Part shown: in pieces, positions 15,446 to 25,613 of the stretch
Numbering within the stretch: the stretch's first letter is position 1
Layout: every line of letters begins with the position of its first letter
NCBI GenBank assembly: GCA_023159155.1
Contig: JAJNNX010000029.1
Span: 1-64,000 of the forward strand
DNA length: 64,000 nt
Origin: Ustulina deusta
Lineage: Eukaryota; Ascomycota; Sordariomycetes; Xylariales; Xylariaceae
Reading direction: 5' to 3'
Made by a program: the position numbers and the translations under genes
Notes under the pieces: generated by a model
The model's database searches: none
The model's input: the letters and a program-made list of their open reading frames with translations, nothing else
What the model was told of the DNA's origin: nothing

Positions 15446-15997
15446 ACATAGAATATTAATTATTTCTGTTTTGGTTCTGTTATTCCGTTAATTCAGAATG
15501 GAAAAATTTATACGTTAAAGAATCTTTCGCGGCTTATAGCATTCGGCTCGCCGTTTACGTACGCAAAAAATACAAAATATAGAAAAAAATCTACTGTTTA
15601 AACCAGAGAAAATCCTTTCGTGTACGGCTTAAGCATTCGGCTCGCTGCTCTTTTTTATTACAAACTCCGATCAGCAGAAATATACAGACCTCCTTTTTAT
15701 TACTTGATTTATTAGATTAACTACGGTTAACAAATACAGAAAATTACTTAATTAAAGCCGCAGTTAAACAATTAAATAGTCCAAAGCTACATATATATTC
15801 CGGATTGCCTTTAATATAATTAATATAATCATTATAGTTTTCGGGACCAGATATAAGGGTTAGGCACGGGTTCGCTAGCCGTTAGGCATATTAATAGAAT
15901 ATAGAAGATTTGTTCGAATAATTAAAATAAAGATTTCTCGCGATATTAAAGGTCTGGTTTCACTCTCGGCGGTGCTCGTGGTGAGGGAGGTTTGGCC

Positions 15998-16108
15998 GAT
16001 TGTGGGAAGGTACGAGGGACAGTGCCCATATATTACCCCTCACAGTGGTGTCATATCAATTACCTCCATCTCTTCTACAACTTCGCTATCCACCTAGCAA
16101 ACATAACA
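15998..16108 (-). repeat. SINE-like element, copy 2 (body only)
   Basis: A 111-bp direct copy of 15,283-15,393. By eye it differs at six positions, all of them C/T or G/A transitions. The tRNA-like head of copy 1 is missing, as in a 5'-truncated SINE. The copy lies about 200 bp upstream of the F-box gene start and could contribute to its promoter region. Confidence 0.7.
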
Positions 16109-16313
16109 GGACCTCACGGTAGTTGGCGAATCATCAGTAAGCTGGCTCTAACTCCGATATCGCCGGGGGGCTGTTTAACTCCAGCGGATATGATGCAGAT
16201 AGCTACTCTTTATCACCACCCCATTTTCGACAATCAGTGTGTGAAATCCGGCTGGCCGAAGGCAAGAATCGCTGTTGAGCGGCCCCTACAACTCGTGTGT
16301 GTCCGAACGCACG

Positions 16314-18083
16314 ATGCTGGAAAAACGAAAACGTGTTCCTAGAGACGATGTGTCGCGCTCGGGACCGCCAAAGAGGTCTCGTCACACGGCCGCACCCGAT
16401 CTCCTGTCGCCTTTGTCCGACGAGCTGCTCGTGCGCATTCTCTCGTTTCTGCCCTTTCGCGACCTCCTGAACCTCGCCCCGGTGTCAGATCGTTTCTACC
16501 ATCTGTCAGGCGACGCTCAAATCTGGAAGCAGTTATATTACTCGCGATTCGTGCTACCCCGCGCCCTCCGACGTCCTCGCTTCCGGCCCCGCACGGCTCG
16601 AGATGGCAAGCTGCACTGTGCTTCGCGTCGGACGATATGGGCAGATGGTCGGAAGGGGGGATGGGTAGATGTGCGCTCTGCCGAAGGAGAAGACAGAGAG
16701 AGCCGCAACTGGAAGAGACAATATAAGCTTGGCCACAACTGGGCGAGGGGGCAGTGTGCCGTGGAAGAGCTACGGCTAAGGGATGAATCTGGGTTTCTGG
16801 GGGCGAGTGATTCCCCGAAAATACTTGTTAAAGTGTTGGAGGGCATTGCAGTGACTGGAGATGCGGCTACCGGTCTTCGTGCGTGGGATTTGAAGACGAA
16901 ACAACTCATAGCCCAGACTCACCTCGATGGGAACAACGGCTGCGCATTGCCGAGTTGCATGGCGCTGGATGGCCAGCTCATGCAGCAGAAAAGCCTGGAC
17001 ATCGCTATCGGGTTCACAGACGGCAGTTTTGGTACATGGCGATTAAACCTGGAACAAAGCCGGATTATTCCCACATGCAGACATGAGGGTTCAAGCAATG
17101 GCGAAATCATCAGTGTCGCATTTTTGTACCCTTACCTATTAACTGCGACCAACTCTATCATCATATCCTTATATACATTTGACGTACCACGTCCCTCGAA
17201 TGGCCCGGATCATGGTACCCAACCCGACAGTGAAACAGAGAAAGGTTTGGAGAGTGAGAACGTGCGAGAATCAGACACGGAAGCATTTGCTCAACATAAT
17301 GCATCAAATGAAGACGTACTAGCCGGGACATTGGGCGGAAAGAAAGATAAATCGACGAGTAGACTGTCTGCGCCGTATCTTCTCACTTCATTGAAATCAC
17401 ACACTTCCCGCGCCCCTCTCGCGCTATCGTTAAGACGAACGACTCGGAGCGCAGTCGCTTCAATAGCGTATACGTTCTCTACTATACTCGGATGGTCGTT
17501 GGGCATCCAGGAGTTACATATACGTCCTGTCAAGTCGACTTTGAAGTCATGCCCCGAGATCATGACGACGCAGCTAGCGTATGCCTTACCAGTTAACGGA
17601 TCATCGCGATACATGATTTCGCCACCTTCATCACCGGCTAGACAGCTGCGCTCCAATATAACACCTGTCGGAGAACAGGAACTCGACGGGCCAATAAGCC
17701 TCTCATACACGCATCCCTACCTGCTCGCGACACTACCTGACAACACGTTGATATTGCATCTATGCACCTCTGGCTCGTCATCGCTGTCGATATCACCAGG
17801 CATCCGGCTCTGGGGCCACACCTCAGGTATAAGCGATGCTGAAATAACGGCACGGGGCAAGGCGGTGAGCGTAAGTTGTCGCGGCGAAGAGATCCGGGTA
17901 TGGGAGTTGGAAGGACAGACAAACGGACGGAGCATCGAAGTTCGGCCTACTGCCAAGACTATAGGCGAGGATGCTGAATGGGATGATCGGCGAAACTGGG
18001 TCGGTTTCGACGATGAGATGGTCATTGTCCTGAAAGAGTCTAGAGAAGGAAGAGAGAGTCTTCTAGTTTATGACTTTACATAA
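16314..18083 (+). CDS. F-box protein with WD40-like C-terminal part
   Basis: Single-exon gene of 589 residues. The ATG at 16,314 is chosen because the frame upstream offers only a TTG. Residues 4-24 are basic (KRKR, PPKRSRH) and could be a nuclear localisation signal. An F-box follows at about residues 32-77, with the typical pattern LSDELLVRILSFLPFRDLL. This segment would bind Skp1 and make the protein a substrate receptor of an SCF ubiquitin ligase. The rest is beta-rich with WD-like pieces (GLRAWDLKT near 195, IRLWGHTSGI, IRVWELEG near the end), so a degenerate propeller for substrate binding is likely. The middle (about 290-350) is acidic and low complexity. The substrate is unknown. Confidence 0.85.
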   Translation: MLEKRKRVPRDDVSRSGPPKRSRHTAAPDLLSPLSDELLVRILSFLPFRDLLNLAPVSDRFYHLSGDAQIWKQLYYSRFVLPRALRRPRFRPRTARDGKLHCASRRTIWADGRKGGWVDVRSAEGEDRESRNWKRQYKLGHNWARGQCAVEELRLRDESGFLGASDSPKILVKVLEGIAVTGDAATGLRAWDLKTKQLIAQTHLDGNNGCALPSCMALDGQLMQQKSLDIAIGFTDGSFGTWRLNLEQSRIIPTCRHEGSSNGEIISVAFLYPYLLTATNSIIISLYTFDVPRPSNGPDHGTQPDSETEKGLESENVRESDTEAFAQHNASNEDVLAGTLGGKKDKSTSRLSAPYLLTSLKSHTSRAPLALSLRRTTRSAVASIAYTFSTILGWSLGIQELHIRPVKSTLKSCPEIMTTQLAYALPVNGSSRYMISPPSSPARQLRSNITPVGEQELDGPISLSYTHPYLLATLPDNTLILHLCTSGSSSLSISPGIRLWGHTSGISDAEITARGKAVSVSCRGEEIRVWELEGQTNGRSIEVRPTAKTIGEDAEWDDRRNWVGFDDEMVIVLKESREGRESLLVYDFT

Positions 18084-18640
18084 AGAACGAGATACCCAAT
18101 ATATAGCCCTATACATTAGATGCAATGCCAAAAGAAAGAAAGAAATCCGAGGCGAATTGGTTGTTCTCTCCCCAAGTCATTTCATATACTAGGCAACTCA
18201 ATGGACGGAAGCGAAATGCCATTTCGAACCCTGTCCCCTAGTGAATTCAATTGATCAAATCGCACGTCGTGGTAAATTTACAGCGTTCATTTATTCCATT
18301 ATACGTCATATCGACTCATTGACGTTGTAAGACAGACAGGGACAGCTGATGTTTCGTACCATAAATGGCAATCTGACCTAAACTCCTTTCGGGTTCCGCG
18401 GGTTCCGCTCTTCTCAACGGCCCTTCCTACCAACTACAAGGTATAGTTGGAGTTGATGTAGTCACCGAAGACGACGACAGAGCAGAGGTCTAGTCTCGCC
18501 CGATGACTGGTCGAGGACCTATTGATTAGAGGCTACTCATTCGTTCCCCCCCCAAACAGATTCCTTTTCTTATTCGCCCTCACCCCCCGAAGACACACAC
18601 ACCCGGCGAACACGTGACGGTCAGTGACGGTGGTGGTATC
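18084..18640. other. intergenic region upstream of the Zn2Cys6 gene
   Basis: 557 bp without a supported gene, located between the F-box stop and the regulator start. It contains pyrimidine-rich stretches and must carry the 3' end of one gene and the promoter of the next. No specific element is recognised. Confidence 0.6.
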
Positions 18641-21600
18641 ATGGAGACCGAGATGGCCGAGGGCCACGAAGGGTCTCCGCCGGCCTTGAGTCGGAGAGCA
18701 GTAAGTGTGTGCCTCTTGCCTCGGGCGTCCGAGGATCCCGCAATTGGCGTGTCATCGCATTCTGCATGAAGCCCAAAAGAAAAAGCATCTACACGCTTAG
18801 CGTAGGTACTCGGCTGATGATCCCGAGATAGTGTGACCAATGCCGCTTGCGAAAGGTGAAGAACCCGGTTTTTATTTTTTTATTTTTTATTTTTTTTAAA
18901 ATCGAGGGCCTGCAGGTGCTCTCTTGCAATAGAGGGAAAGAAGACGAAGACGACTGACGGGCCAGTTGGCTTTCCCTCGGTAGATCCGCTGCGACAAGGA
19001 GACGCCTTGCTCCAATTGCCGTAGCGCCCGACGGTCGTGTAGTTCCACGGGGGCGGGACAGAAACCCAAGGAGCCGCGCCAGCGAGTCCTGATTTCTAGT
19101 CAGTAGTATGTGTGTTTTTTTTTTTCTTGAAAAAAGCCTGCGAATTCCTTTCCCGATCGGAAATCCTGTAATGCTGCTACACACAGAATTAGATAACCTG
19201 CCTGACGGCCTACTAACGAGCGTCCCCCCGCCTCACATAGCGAGCGGAAAATTGATCAGATAGAGGATCGGCTCGCGGGCATCGAGAGTCTTCTGCAGCA
19301 ATTGGTCTCTGCCCGACAGACCCCTGGTGTCGATAGTCTTTCGCCGCCGCCCAACATCGCGAGCCAGCGAGAGCAAGGACAGGTGCATGGGACCAGGACA
19401 TTGCGAGTGTTAGCTACAAGTGCCAATCGATCGCCGTCGACTGCATCGTCTAGTCGTAGGAATAGGGATGTCTCGACACCGGATAAGGGTGGTGATGGCG
19501 ATAACGCGAGCACCCTCTTCGACCCCGAGGAGGCGGAAACCTTCGAAGGCAACTCGTCACTGGCGGCTCATACCGCCTTTGCCTCGGAATTCTGTAAGCA
19601 GTTTGATAATATCTCTATTCCCGGGTTTATCTCAATTGCGCTATGAATATCCCCAGTAACTGTAATGAATATTTACATGACGGCGGCGCCCTTCATTTCC
19701 AAGTTCAAGGCTGGAAAGGGCAATTTGACTCCTGGCCATCTGAACTCCAAGCCCAAACTCCATAAGTCACGAAAGAAGTTAAGCTGATATATCCCGTCCT
19801 ATCACAGTGGCAGACGCGGTGCGCAAGACGACGCTCGGCGATGGCAGGAGCATCAACCCGAAATTCGACGCGGCGCTCAACTCGCTGCGGCAAATCATCA
19901 ACATGCAGGACCGGAACCGGCAGCGGTCGATGGCCGGAGTGTGGTCGCCGGCGCCGGGCTTCACGCACCCCAACCCGGAAGACGGATCCGACGACAGCAG
20001 CCCTCCGAGCCGCAAAAGCTTTCCCAGGACGAACCTTCGAGATCTACCACTCCCCCCCATGGCGCTTGTTCGCGAACAGTTGAGCGAGATGAGGCGTAAG
20101 GTCACCCCCCTTTCCTGCTCGTTTTCGTATCATATTTGTAGCGCTATATTCTACTATGTCCCGACATAATGGAAACAAGAGACGAAAAAAAAAAAATCAA
20201 GAAATCAAAGAACTAGAAAAGATCAGATGTTTTAACTAACCCACTTCACCCAGACGGCCCCGTCCCCGTCATGCTCGCGATCCTCTACACGTTCATCGAC
20301 TACGGGCACTTCACGGACCGCTGCCGGCAGCTCTACTTCGCGACGGACCCGCCGTCCGAGGGCAACTTCATCATCGTCAACGCGGGGCTCACGTACATCT
20401 TCTTCGAGGCGTCGCTGACGGCCTCGGACCCGGCCAAGAAGGCGCGGTACGAGGAGTGCCGCGCCACGTCGCAGAACAACCTCGAGATCGCGCTGGCGCA
20501 GCTGAACATGATGATGTCGGCCACGGCCGAGAACATCGAGGCCTTGCTCATGGGTGTAAGTCGTTCCATTCACATCTTATTCCCGCGGCCCTTCTCTCTC
20601 GTTTTGGTCTAGTCTAAGACGAGGATTTTGATTTGATTTGATTTACCCGTTGCTTCTTTCTAATCAGTCGATGCGTGTGTCCAGGCCAGTTTCTGCATCG
20701 ATGAATCGCGGGCCTCGCTCGCGTGGATCCTGGTTTCCAGAGCCGCGCATAGTACGTCTGTCTGTCTCTCTGCAGCACTCTAAAACTCCTTGCGCACGAT
20801 TCTTTGTTTGTTATCCTTTTACACGAAATAAATGCATTTTAATCTAACCCCCCCCTGCTCACTCTTTGCACAGTGTGTCGCACCCTAGGCTACCACCAGA
20901 TCCACACGATGAAAGACGACATGCCGCAGACCAAGGCGGACAAGTCGCTCCTGTTCTGGTGCACGTACATGCTCGACAAGGCGCTCTCGCTGCGTCTCGG
21001 GCGCGCCTCGGTGCTGCAGGACTACGACATCTCGCTGCCGCACGTGACGCCCGACGCCAAGGCGGCGTACCCGGGCAAGGAGGTCATGACGCTGTGGATC
21101 CAGCACGCGCGCGTGCTCGGCCGCATCTACGAGCGGCTGTACTCGCCGGGGGCGCTGCGGCAGCCCGACCCGCTGCGCACCGAGCAGGTGGGCGTGCTGG
21201 CGGCCGAGCAGCGGCGCCTGATGGCGTCCACGGTGGCGCTGTTCCGCGAGTTCGAGACGGCCGTCGACGGCGAGGCCCGCATGTTCGCGCTGACCCTCAA
21301 GTCGGACGAGGTCTCGTTCCTCGCCAGCCTGTCGCTCACGTACCGCGCCCTGCCGCCCAACGGCGCCCGCAGCCGCACCTTCGCCGACGAGTGCATCGAC
21401 GCCGCCCGCGCCTCCATGCGCTGCCACCTCGAGGCCATCGCCATGATGGACGAGCAGTCCCTCAAGATCGTCTACATCCACTGGACCATCCTCTACGCCC
21501 CCTTCATCCCCTTCATCGTCATCTTCTGCCTCGTCATCGAGACCTCGGACCGCGAGGACCTGACGCGCCTGGCCGCCTTCGTGCGCTCCCTCGAACCGGC

Positions 21601-21943
21601 CTGCGAGGTGTCCTCGTCCGTGCGCAAGCTGCACCAGCTGTGCCAGGTGTTGTACAACGTCGCCGAGCTGTACGTCGAGGCCAAGGCCGCCGAGGGCGTC
21701 GGGAGCGAGTTCGATGCCTATCTGAGCCAGCTCGGCTTCATGCCCGTCGATGTCGACGGGGGCGGCATGATGGGGGTCGAGACGGGCTTGGACGGCGACG
21801 GAAATGTCCAGGGGGTCGGCGAGCAGATGAGGGCCGTCGCGCAGACGAATCAGTTGGAGGATTGGTTCTCGGGGAAGAATTATATGATGGGGTTGCTGGA
21901 GGAGGATTTATCGGGGATTAACCCGATGGGATGGCCTTCGTGA
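18641..21943 (+). CDS. Zn2Cys6 fungal transcription factor, 8 exons
   Basis: Spliced model of 761 residues. Exons: 18641-18700, 18832-18855, 18984-19105, 19241-19593, 19808-20095, 20254-20555, 20685-20751, 20874-21943. All phases agree and introns are GT-AG; intron 3 has a perfect TACTAAC branch point. The 24-nt exon 2 encodes CDQCRLRK. Joined to exon 3 it gives the binuclear zinc cluster C-x2-C-x6-C-x5-C-x2-C-x6-C, with cysteines at residues 21, 24, 31, 37, 40 and 47. A short coiled coil for dimerisation starts near residue 70 (KIDQIEDRLAGIE). Exons 6-8 encode the fungal-specific TF domain, with the family signature CRTLGYHQ followed by DKSLLFWCTYMLDKALSLRL. It should be a nuclear DNA-binding regulator; target genes are unknown. 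Confidence 0.92.
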
Positions 21944-22329
21944 CGAGGGGGGGCGGTGAAGGGGGGGGATTTACTACTTGACTGGGTCGACATGATGATG
22001 CTTGGTCGAGATAGTAAGTTGGTTTCGATGATTGGTGTATTTGTAAGTAGTTATGAGAACGCCCCCGATTCGACGTTCTCTGTATAGGGTGAACCACGGC
22101 ATGAAACGCTGCTCGCTACGTAGAACACAAGATAACGAGACAAAGGAAATCTGGATTTACACTCGCACATGTCTAGATGTAGGTAGACTCTAATACCCCA
22201 TTCCTCGACAGCCAAATCAATCACGCGTTGACCTGTTTTGGTGTATTTATGTACACGGCACGCTGATGCCTCCCCCTTCTCTCTCCCTGCCTTTGTCCGT
22301 CCATGTAACCTTTTAGCCGCATCGACACA
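21944..22329. other. convergent 3' intergenic region
   Basis: 386 bp between the stop codons of two convergent genes (regulator and complex I subunit). It should hold both polyadenylation regions. No gene or repeat seen. Confidence 0.7.
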
Positions 22330-23316
22330 TCACGACGACTTCTGTTTCGCGAGCCTCTCAGCCTCGAGTTCTTGCTCGGCGGCTCGGTAGTATTTGGCGG
22401 TGTCGACGCCGTGCTGGTTGTGGTTGACGAAGTTGAACCAGGGCAGGACAGAGGTGAACAGCGCCGAGTAGCGGGATTGCCTGGCGGCGACACCCTGCAT
22501 GTGCGGCGTCAACTTGCTCTCGCCGTATAGGGGCTCGCCGGCCTTAACCTTGGCCACCATCTCCTTCATGTCGAGGTCGATCTCGCGGGCGTTTTCGGAC
22601 ATGCCATAGAACCTTACTGTAAGAACAATACATGGTCAGTTGGTGTCTCGATGTGCTCCAGGGGATCTACAGGCAGGCCATGGATTGCCGACTTGTCATT
22701 GGTAGGCAAGGCCCGCTCGTCTGTCGTGTCACGTCACGCTATGGCACGTACAGCACGACCGTTCGTAGAAGTATAGGAATCCGCCGATGCCGCTGATAAC
22801 GCCGCAAAGACGCATGGCCTGGGCGAATCCTCCGCGGCCGACTTGCGAGGGAGCAAGGCGCTCCATTGCGTACAGGAGACCCGGGCCAGCTGCGAAGGCC
22901 GTGATGCCGTGCACGTAGTCTGACGTCCGGGCATAGCCAACTACCCTCTTGAAGTGCCTGTCGACGGGGGTGTCAGATGTTAGCGGGAGGAAGATGGACG
23001 GATGCGTCGATCGAGGAGGACATCGGCGGGGGTCCGGGGTTGGGAGTTGGGAATTGGGGACTGGGGATTGTCGTGTTCAAGCCCGAGCTAGTGCAACGTA
23101 CGGGTCATTGTCGATCAACTACAGAGAAGGGCAACATTAGCACACAGGTTGACGTGTATATTTATTGGTTGGCAGTTGCCCGTGGGCTGTGGCGGAAAGC
23201 GAGCGCAATTGAGGGCCGGGGCTGCGGAGAGGGAGGGGGGAGAAAACAAAACTGACGGGATATTCGGTCTTGACGACCTTGCTGGGGATATACGTCTGCT
23301 GGGGAGGCGTGGCCAT
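22330..23316 (-). CDS. NADH:ubiquinone oxidoreductase 21 kDa subunit
   Basis: Minus-strand gene, exons 23257-23316, 23102-23118, 22752-22957 and 22330-22616, giving 189 residues (about 21 kDa), as expected for the fungal complex I 21 kDa (NUXM-type) subunit. Exon 2 is only 17 nt and encodes LIDNDP across the junction; without it the frame and the family's N-terminal motif are lost. Two hydrophobic segments follow (GITAFAAGPGLLYAM and LCGVISGIGGFLYFY, about residues 45-90), which would anchor it in the mitochondrial inner membrane. The C-terminal domain (SENAREIDLDMKEMV through HGVDTAKYYRAAE) faces the soluble side. It is an accessory subunit of the proton-pumping respiratory complex. Donors are GTCAGT, GTACGT and GTACGT. 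Confidence 0.92.
23102..23118 (-). other. 17-nt microexon of the 21 kDa complex I gene
   Basis: Flanked by CTGTAG on the acceptor side and GTACGT on the donor side (minus strand). It supplies five whole codons plus two bases of the sixth, joining YP to HFKRVVGYAR in frame. No other splice choice keeps both the frame and the conserved motif. Confidence 0.85.
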
Positions 23317-23746
23317 GTTGTTGTTCCGAGTCAATTCTGCGGCCCAACAGCTCGGGGTGCGATATATGGGATGCGATGCTGGATGGTCGACGATCTGGAG
23401 CTTCAAATCGCGAGGGTCGATGGAGATGCTCTTAGGTAAGCGGTTTTTCTTCGGCTGTCACTGGCCAGGACCTCTAGGTATGGAAGGCAGCATTGACCAC
23501 CTTGGGTACCTAAGGTGCGCGGTGACAGTCAGCCCCGCTCCCTGGGGGTACCCCACCATTTCCACTTAGACGCGGTTCCTATCTCTCACTTAACTTACCT
23601 AGCCAAGACGCGTCCAGGAATCGCATAGGCAACCCTGCATTTATTTCGCTACCTTCTACTTCCTCTTTCCTACCTCGTCTGTACCTGGGTATTTACTGTC
23701 TGACACCCAAAATCAAGTCAAGTCACTCAAAGAAAAACGATTCAAT
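23317..23746. promoter_or_regulatory. divergent promoter region
   Basis: 430 bp between the diverging starts of the complex I subunit gene and CSM3. It contains the near-perfect 18-bp palindrome ACCTTGGGTACCTAAGGT (23,499-23,516) and a second GGTACC core inside GGGGGTACCCC (about 23,544-23,554). The two genes probably share regulatory DNA. This is inferred from orientation only. Confidence 0.5.
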
Positions 23747-24954
23747 ATGGCTTCACGATTGCCTTCGAGACCTTCCACACATCCTGTCAACAACAATATC
23801 GATAACTACGATGTCGATGACAATGACGACGATCCATTCGCCGAATCTGGTGATGACGCAGCTCAGAGAAATGGAGCCACAGATACACAATCGAAGAAAC
23901 GGAAAGATGCGAGCAGCCTTGGTATCGATGAAGCCGTGTCTGTCACCAAGAAACCGAGAGTGCCACGAGTCAAACTGGACGAGACCCGACTACTATCGGA
24001 CAATGGAATACCCAAGCTACGAAGCAAGGCGCGGAATCTCAAGTTCAAGGGAAAGGGACACGAGGTATGCATGCTATCAAACGCCACTACCCCCTCGACG
24101 TTTTGACTGACTCACGTCGCAATCGATAGTTCTCCGACACTGCCCGACTGCTGTCCTTCTACCAGCTCTGGCTCGACGATCTCTTCCCCAAAGCCAAGTT
24201 CCTCGACGCTCTCAGCATGGTTGAGAAGGCGGGCCACAAGAACCAGCTGCGATTAAAACGCGTGCAGTGGATCGACGAGGGACGGCCGAGACCTGCCGGA
24301 TTAGAGAATGACGATGACGATGATCTCTTCGGCGAATCGAACCAGCCCGAAGAACGAGACCCCGCCATATTCCCGGCTAGGATTGCTCCCATATTCCAGA
24401 GCGGGTTGGACAAGCGTGCCAATACACCAGCTGGAGACGACCCATTCGACGAAGACATCTACGGCGCAAGCCCCAAACGACCGACGAATACGGCGCCCGC
24501 TACGGGTTCGGTGTTTGGGAATGGTGGGAATGGCGAGACTAATGGTGAGCCGGACGAGGATGACTTAGATGCCCTGATGGCGGAAGAGGAGGCACAGCGA
24601 ACGGCGTCAACTTCGCTATTTGGAAACGGAAGGAGGACGACGCAGACCATACCTATACGGCACGAGCCGGACGACGACGATCTAGACGCACTGATGGCGG
24701 ACGCAGAAGCCGAATCCTCTCACACGAAACCTGCAAAGCCGGTGAGCCACGGGCCCGCAGCCAGGACTATAATAGACGACGACGAAGATGATTTAGATGC
24801 GCTCATGGCCGAGGCTGAAGCGGAGGGTTCAACGGCCAAGAAATCCCCATCACATAAACCTAGCGTCACGAATACAAAAGAAGATCCAGCTTTAACTCAC
24901 GATGTAGATGACGACGAAGAGGCGGCCATGGCAGAGATGGAAGGATTATGGTAA
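23747..24954 (+). CDS. CSM3: replication fork protection factor Csm3/Swi3 (Tipin family)
   Basis: Two exons, 23747-24064 and 24130-24954, joined in phase 0 across a 65-nt intron, giving 380 residues. The Swi3/Csm3/Tipin domain spans about residues 75-160 ([28 protein letters not shown], continuing after the intron as [27 protein letters not shown], read here in part). The family partners with Tof1/Timeless to stabilise stalled replication forks and activate the S-phase checkpoint in the nucleus. The N-terminus is acidic and the linker basic (KKRK). The C-terminal third carries three copies of an acidic DDLDALMAE motif near residues 250, 290 and 327, an unusual repeat discussed in the findings. 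Confidence 0.88.
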
Positions 24955-25613
24955 TGGCAATAATATGGTACCTAATTGAGTGAGCGCATACATCTCTATA
25001 ATGTGCATGTCATTTCAGGTTCGGCCTGGCGTTGCTGGTTTGGGAGATGACTGTTGGTATTATCACAACCCATGGGCTTGTGTTTCCGAAATGTTTTCGC
25101 TGCTCACTTTATGAGATTTTAAGAATAAAACCTCCCTCAAGCGCTATTTATCGTGGGTACTTCAAGTTGTTGCGGCATGTCGTTGACCTTGAAAAGTTAC
25201 CTACAGGCAGATAGATTTGGGGGTACCTAGGTATTAGAGATGAGATATAAATCAAGGGGGAGTGGGACATCGCAGGGTTATGACGGGTTCGGCGGGGTAT
25301 AGCTATAGCTATTCCTTGGCGCCGCTTGGCAATTGAATTTAATGCTTTTACCGACCTAGGTTTAGGTGAGGTAGGTACCAAATCAAGAGCACAGATTCCC
25401 CAATCAGACACCGACATCCCACTGAAGGAAACCCCACCAAAAATGGTACCCATCTCCAGCATCTCCATTACCGGTACCTTCAATCCATTCCTCTGCCCAA
25501 GCACAGAACACCATATACGTCGTCCGGTTTTGCTGCTCCCAATTCCAGGTCTGCCTAGATGTTCACGACCGTTGTCAGTGTAGAATCAGGCCGCTGTCAT
25601 CGCCATCGCCACC
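24955..25613. promoter_or_regulatory. SKI2 upstream region rich in GGTACC/CCTAGG palindromes
   Basis: 659 bp without a gene. GGTACC occurs five times (about 24,967, 25,222, 25,374, 25,445 and 25,473). The palindrome TACCTAGGTA is at 25,224-25,233 and ACCTAGGT at about 25,364. The stretch must hold the CSM3 3' end and the SKI2 promoter. Whether the palindromes are binding sites is not shown. Confidence 0.55.

Larger units (their letters stand above)
14716..16313. other. gene-poor edge of the island
   Basis: Base composition becomes normal at about 14.72-14.76 kb. Only short ORFs without codon character are present. The stretch holds the two SINE-like copies listed separately and a short repeated word (AGCATTCGGCTCG) near 15,538 and 15,632. 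I see no convincing gene. The last few hundred bases should include the promoter of the F-box gene at 16,314. Confidence 0.6.

Noticed and set aside
15283..15459. Protein-coding ORFs over the 111-bp repeat (both copies translate similarly)
   Set aside because: The similarity is due to DNA repetition; there is no ATG in a sensible context, and the frames end at the repeat borders.
20866..21921. Long open frame of 351 codons in a second frame over the last exon of the Zn2Cys6 gene, and a 249-codon antisense frame
   Set aside because: Both have strongly skewed Ala/Arg/His/Val composition caused by high GC at third positions of the real frame; the real frame has the TF domain signatures.
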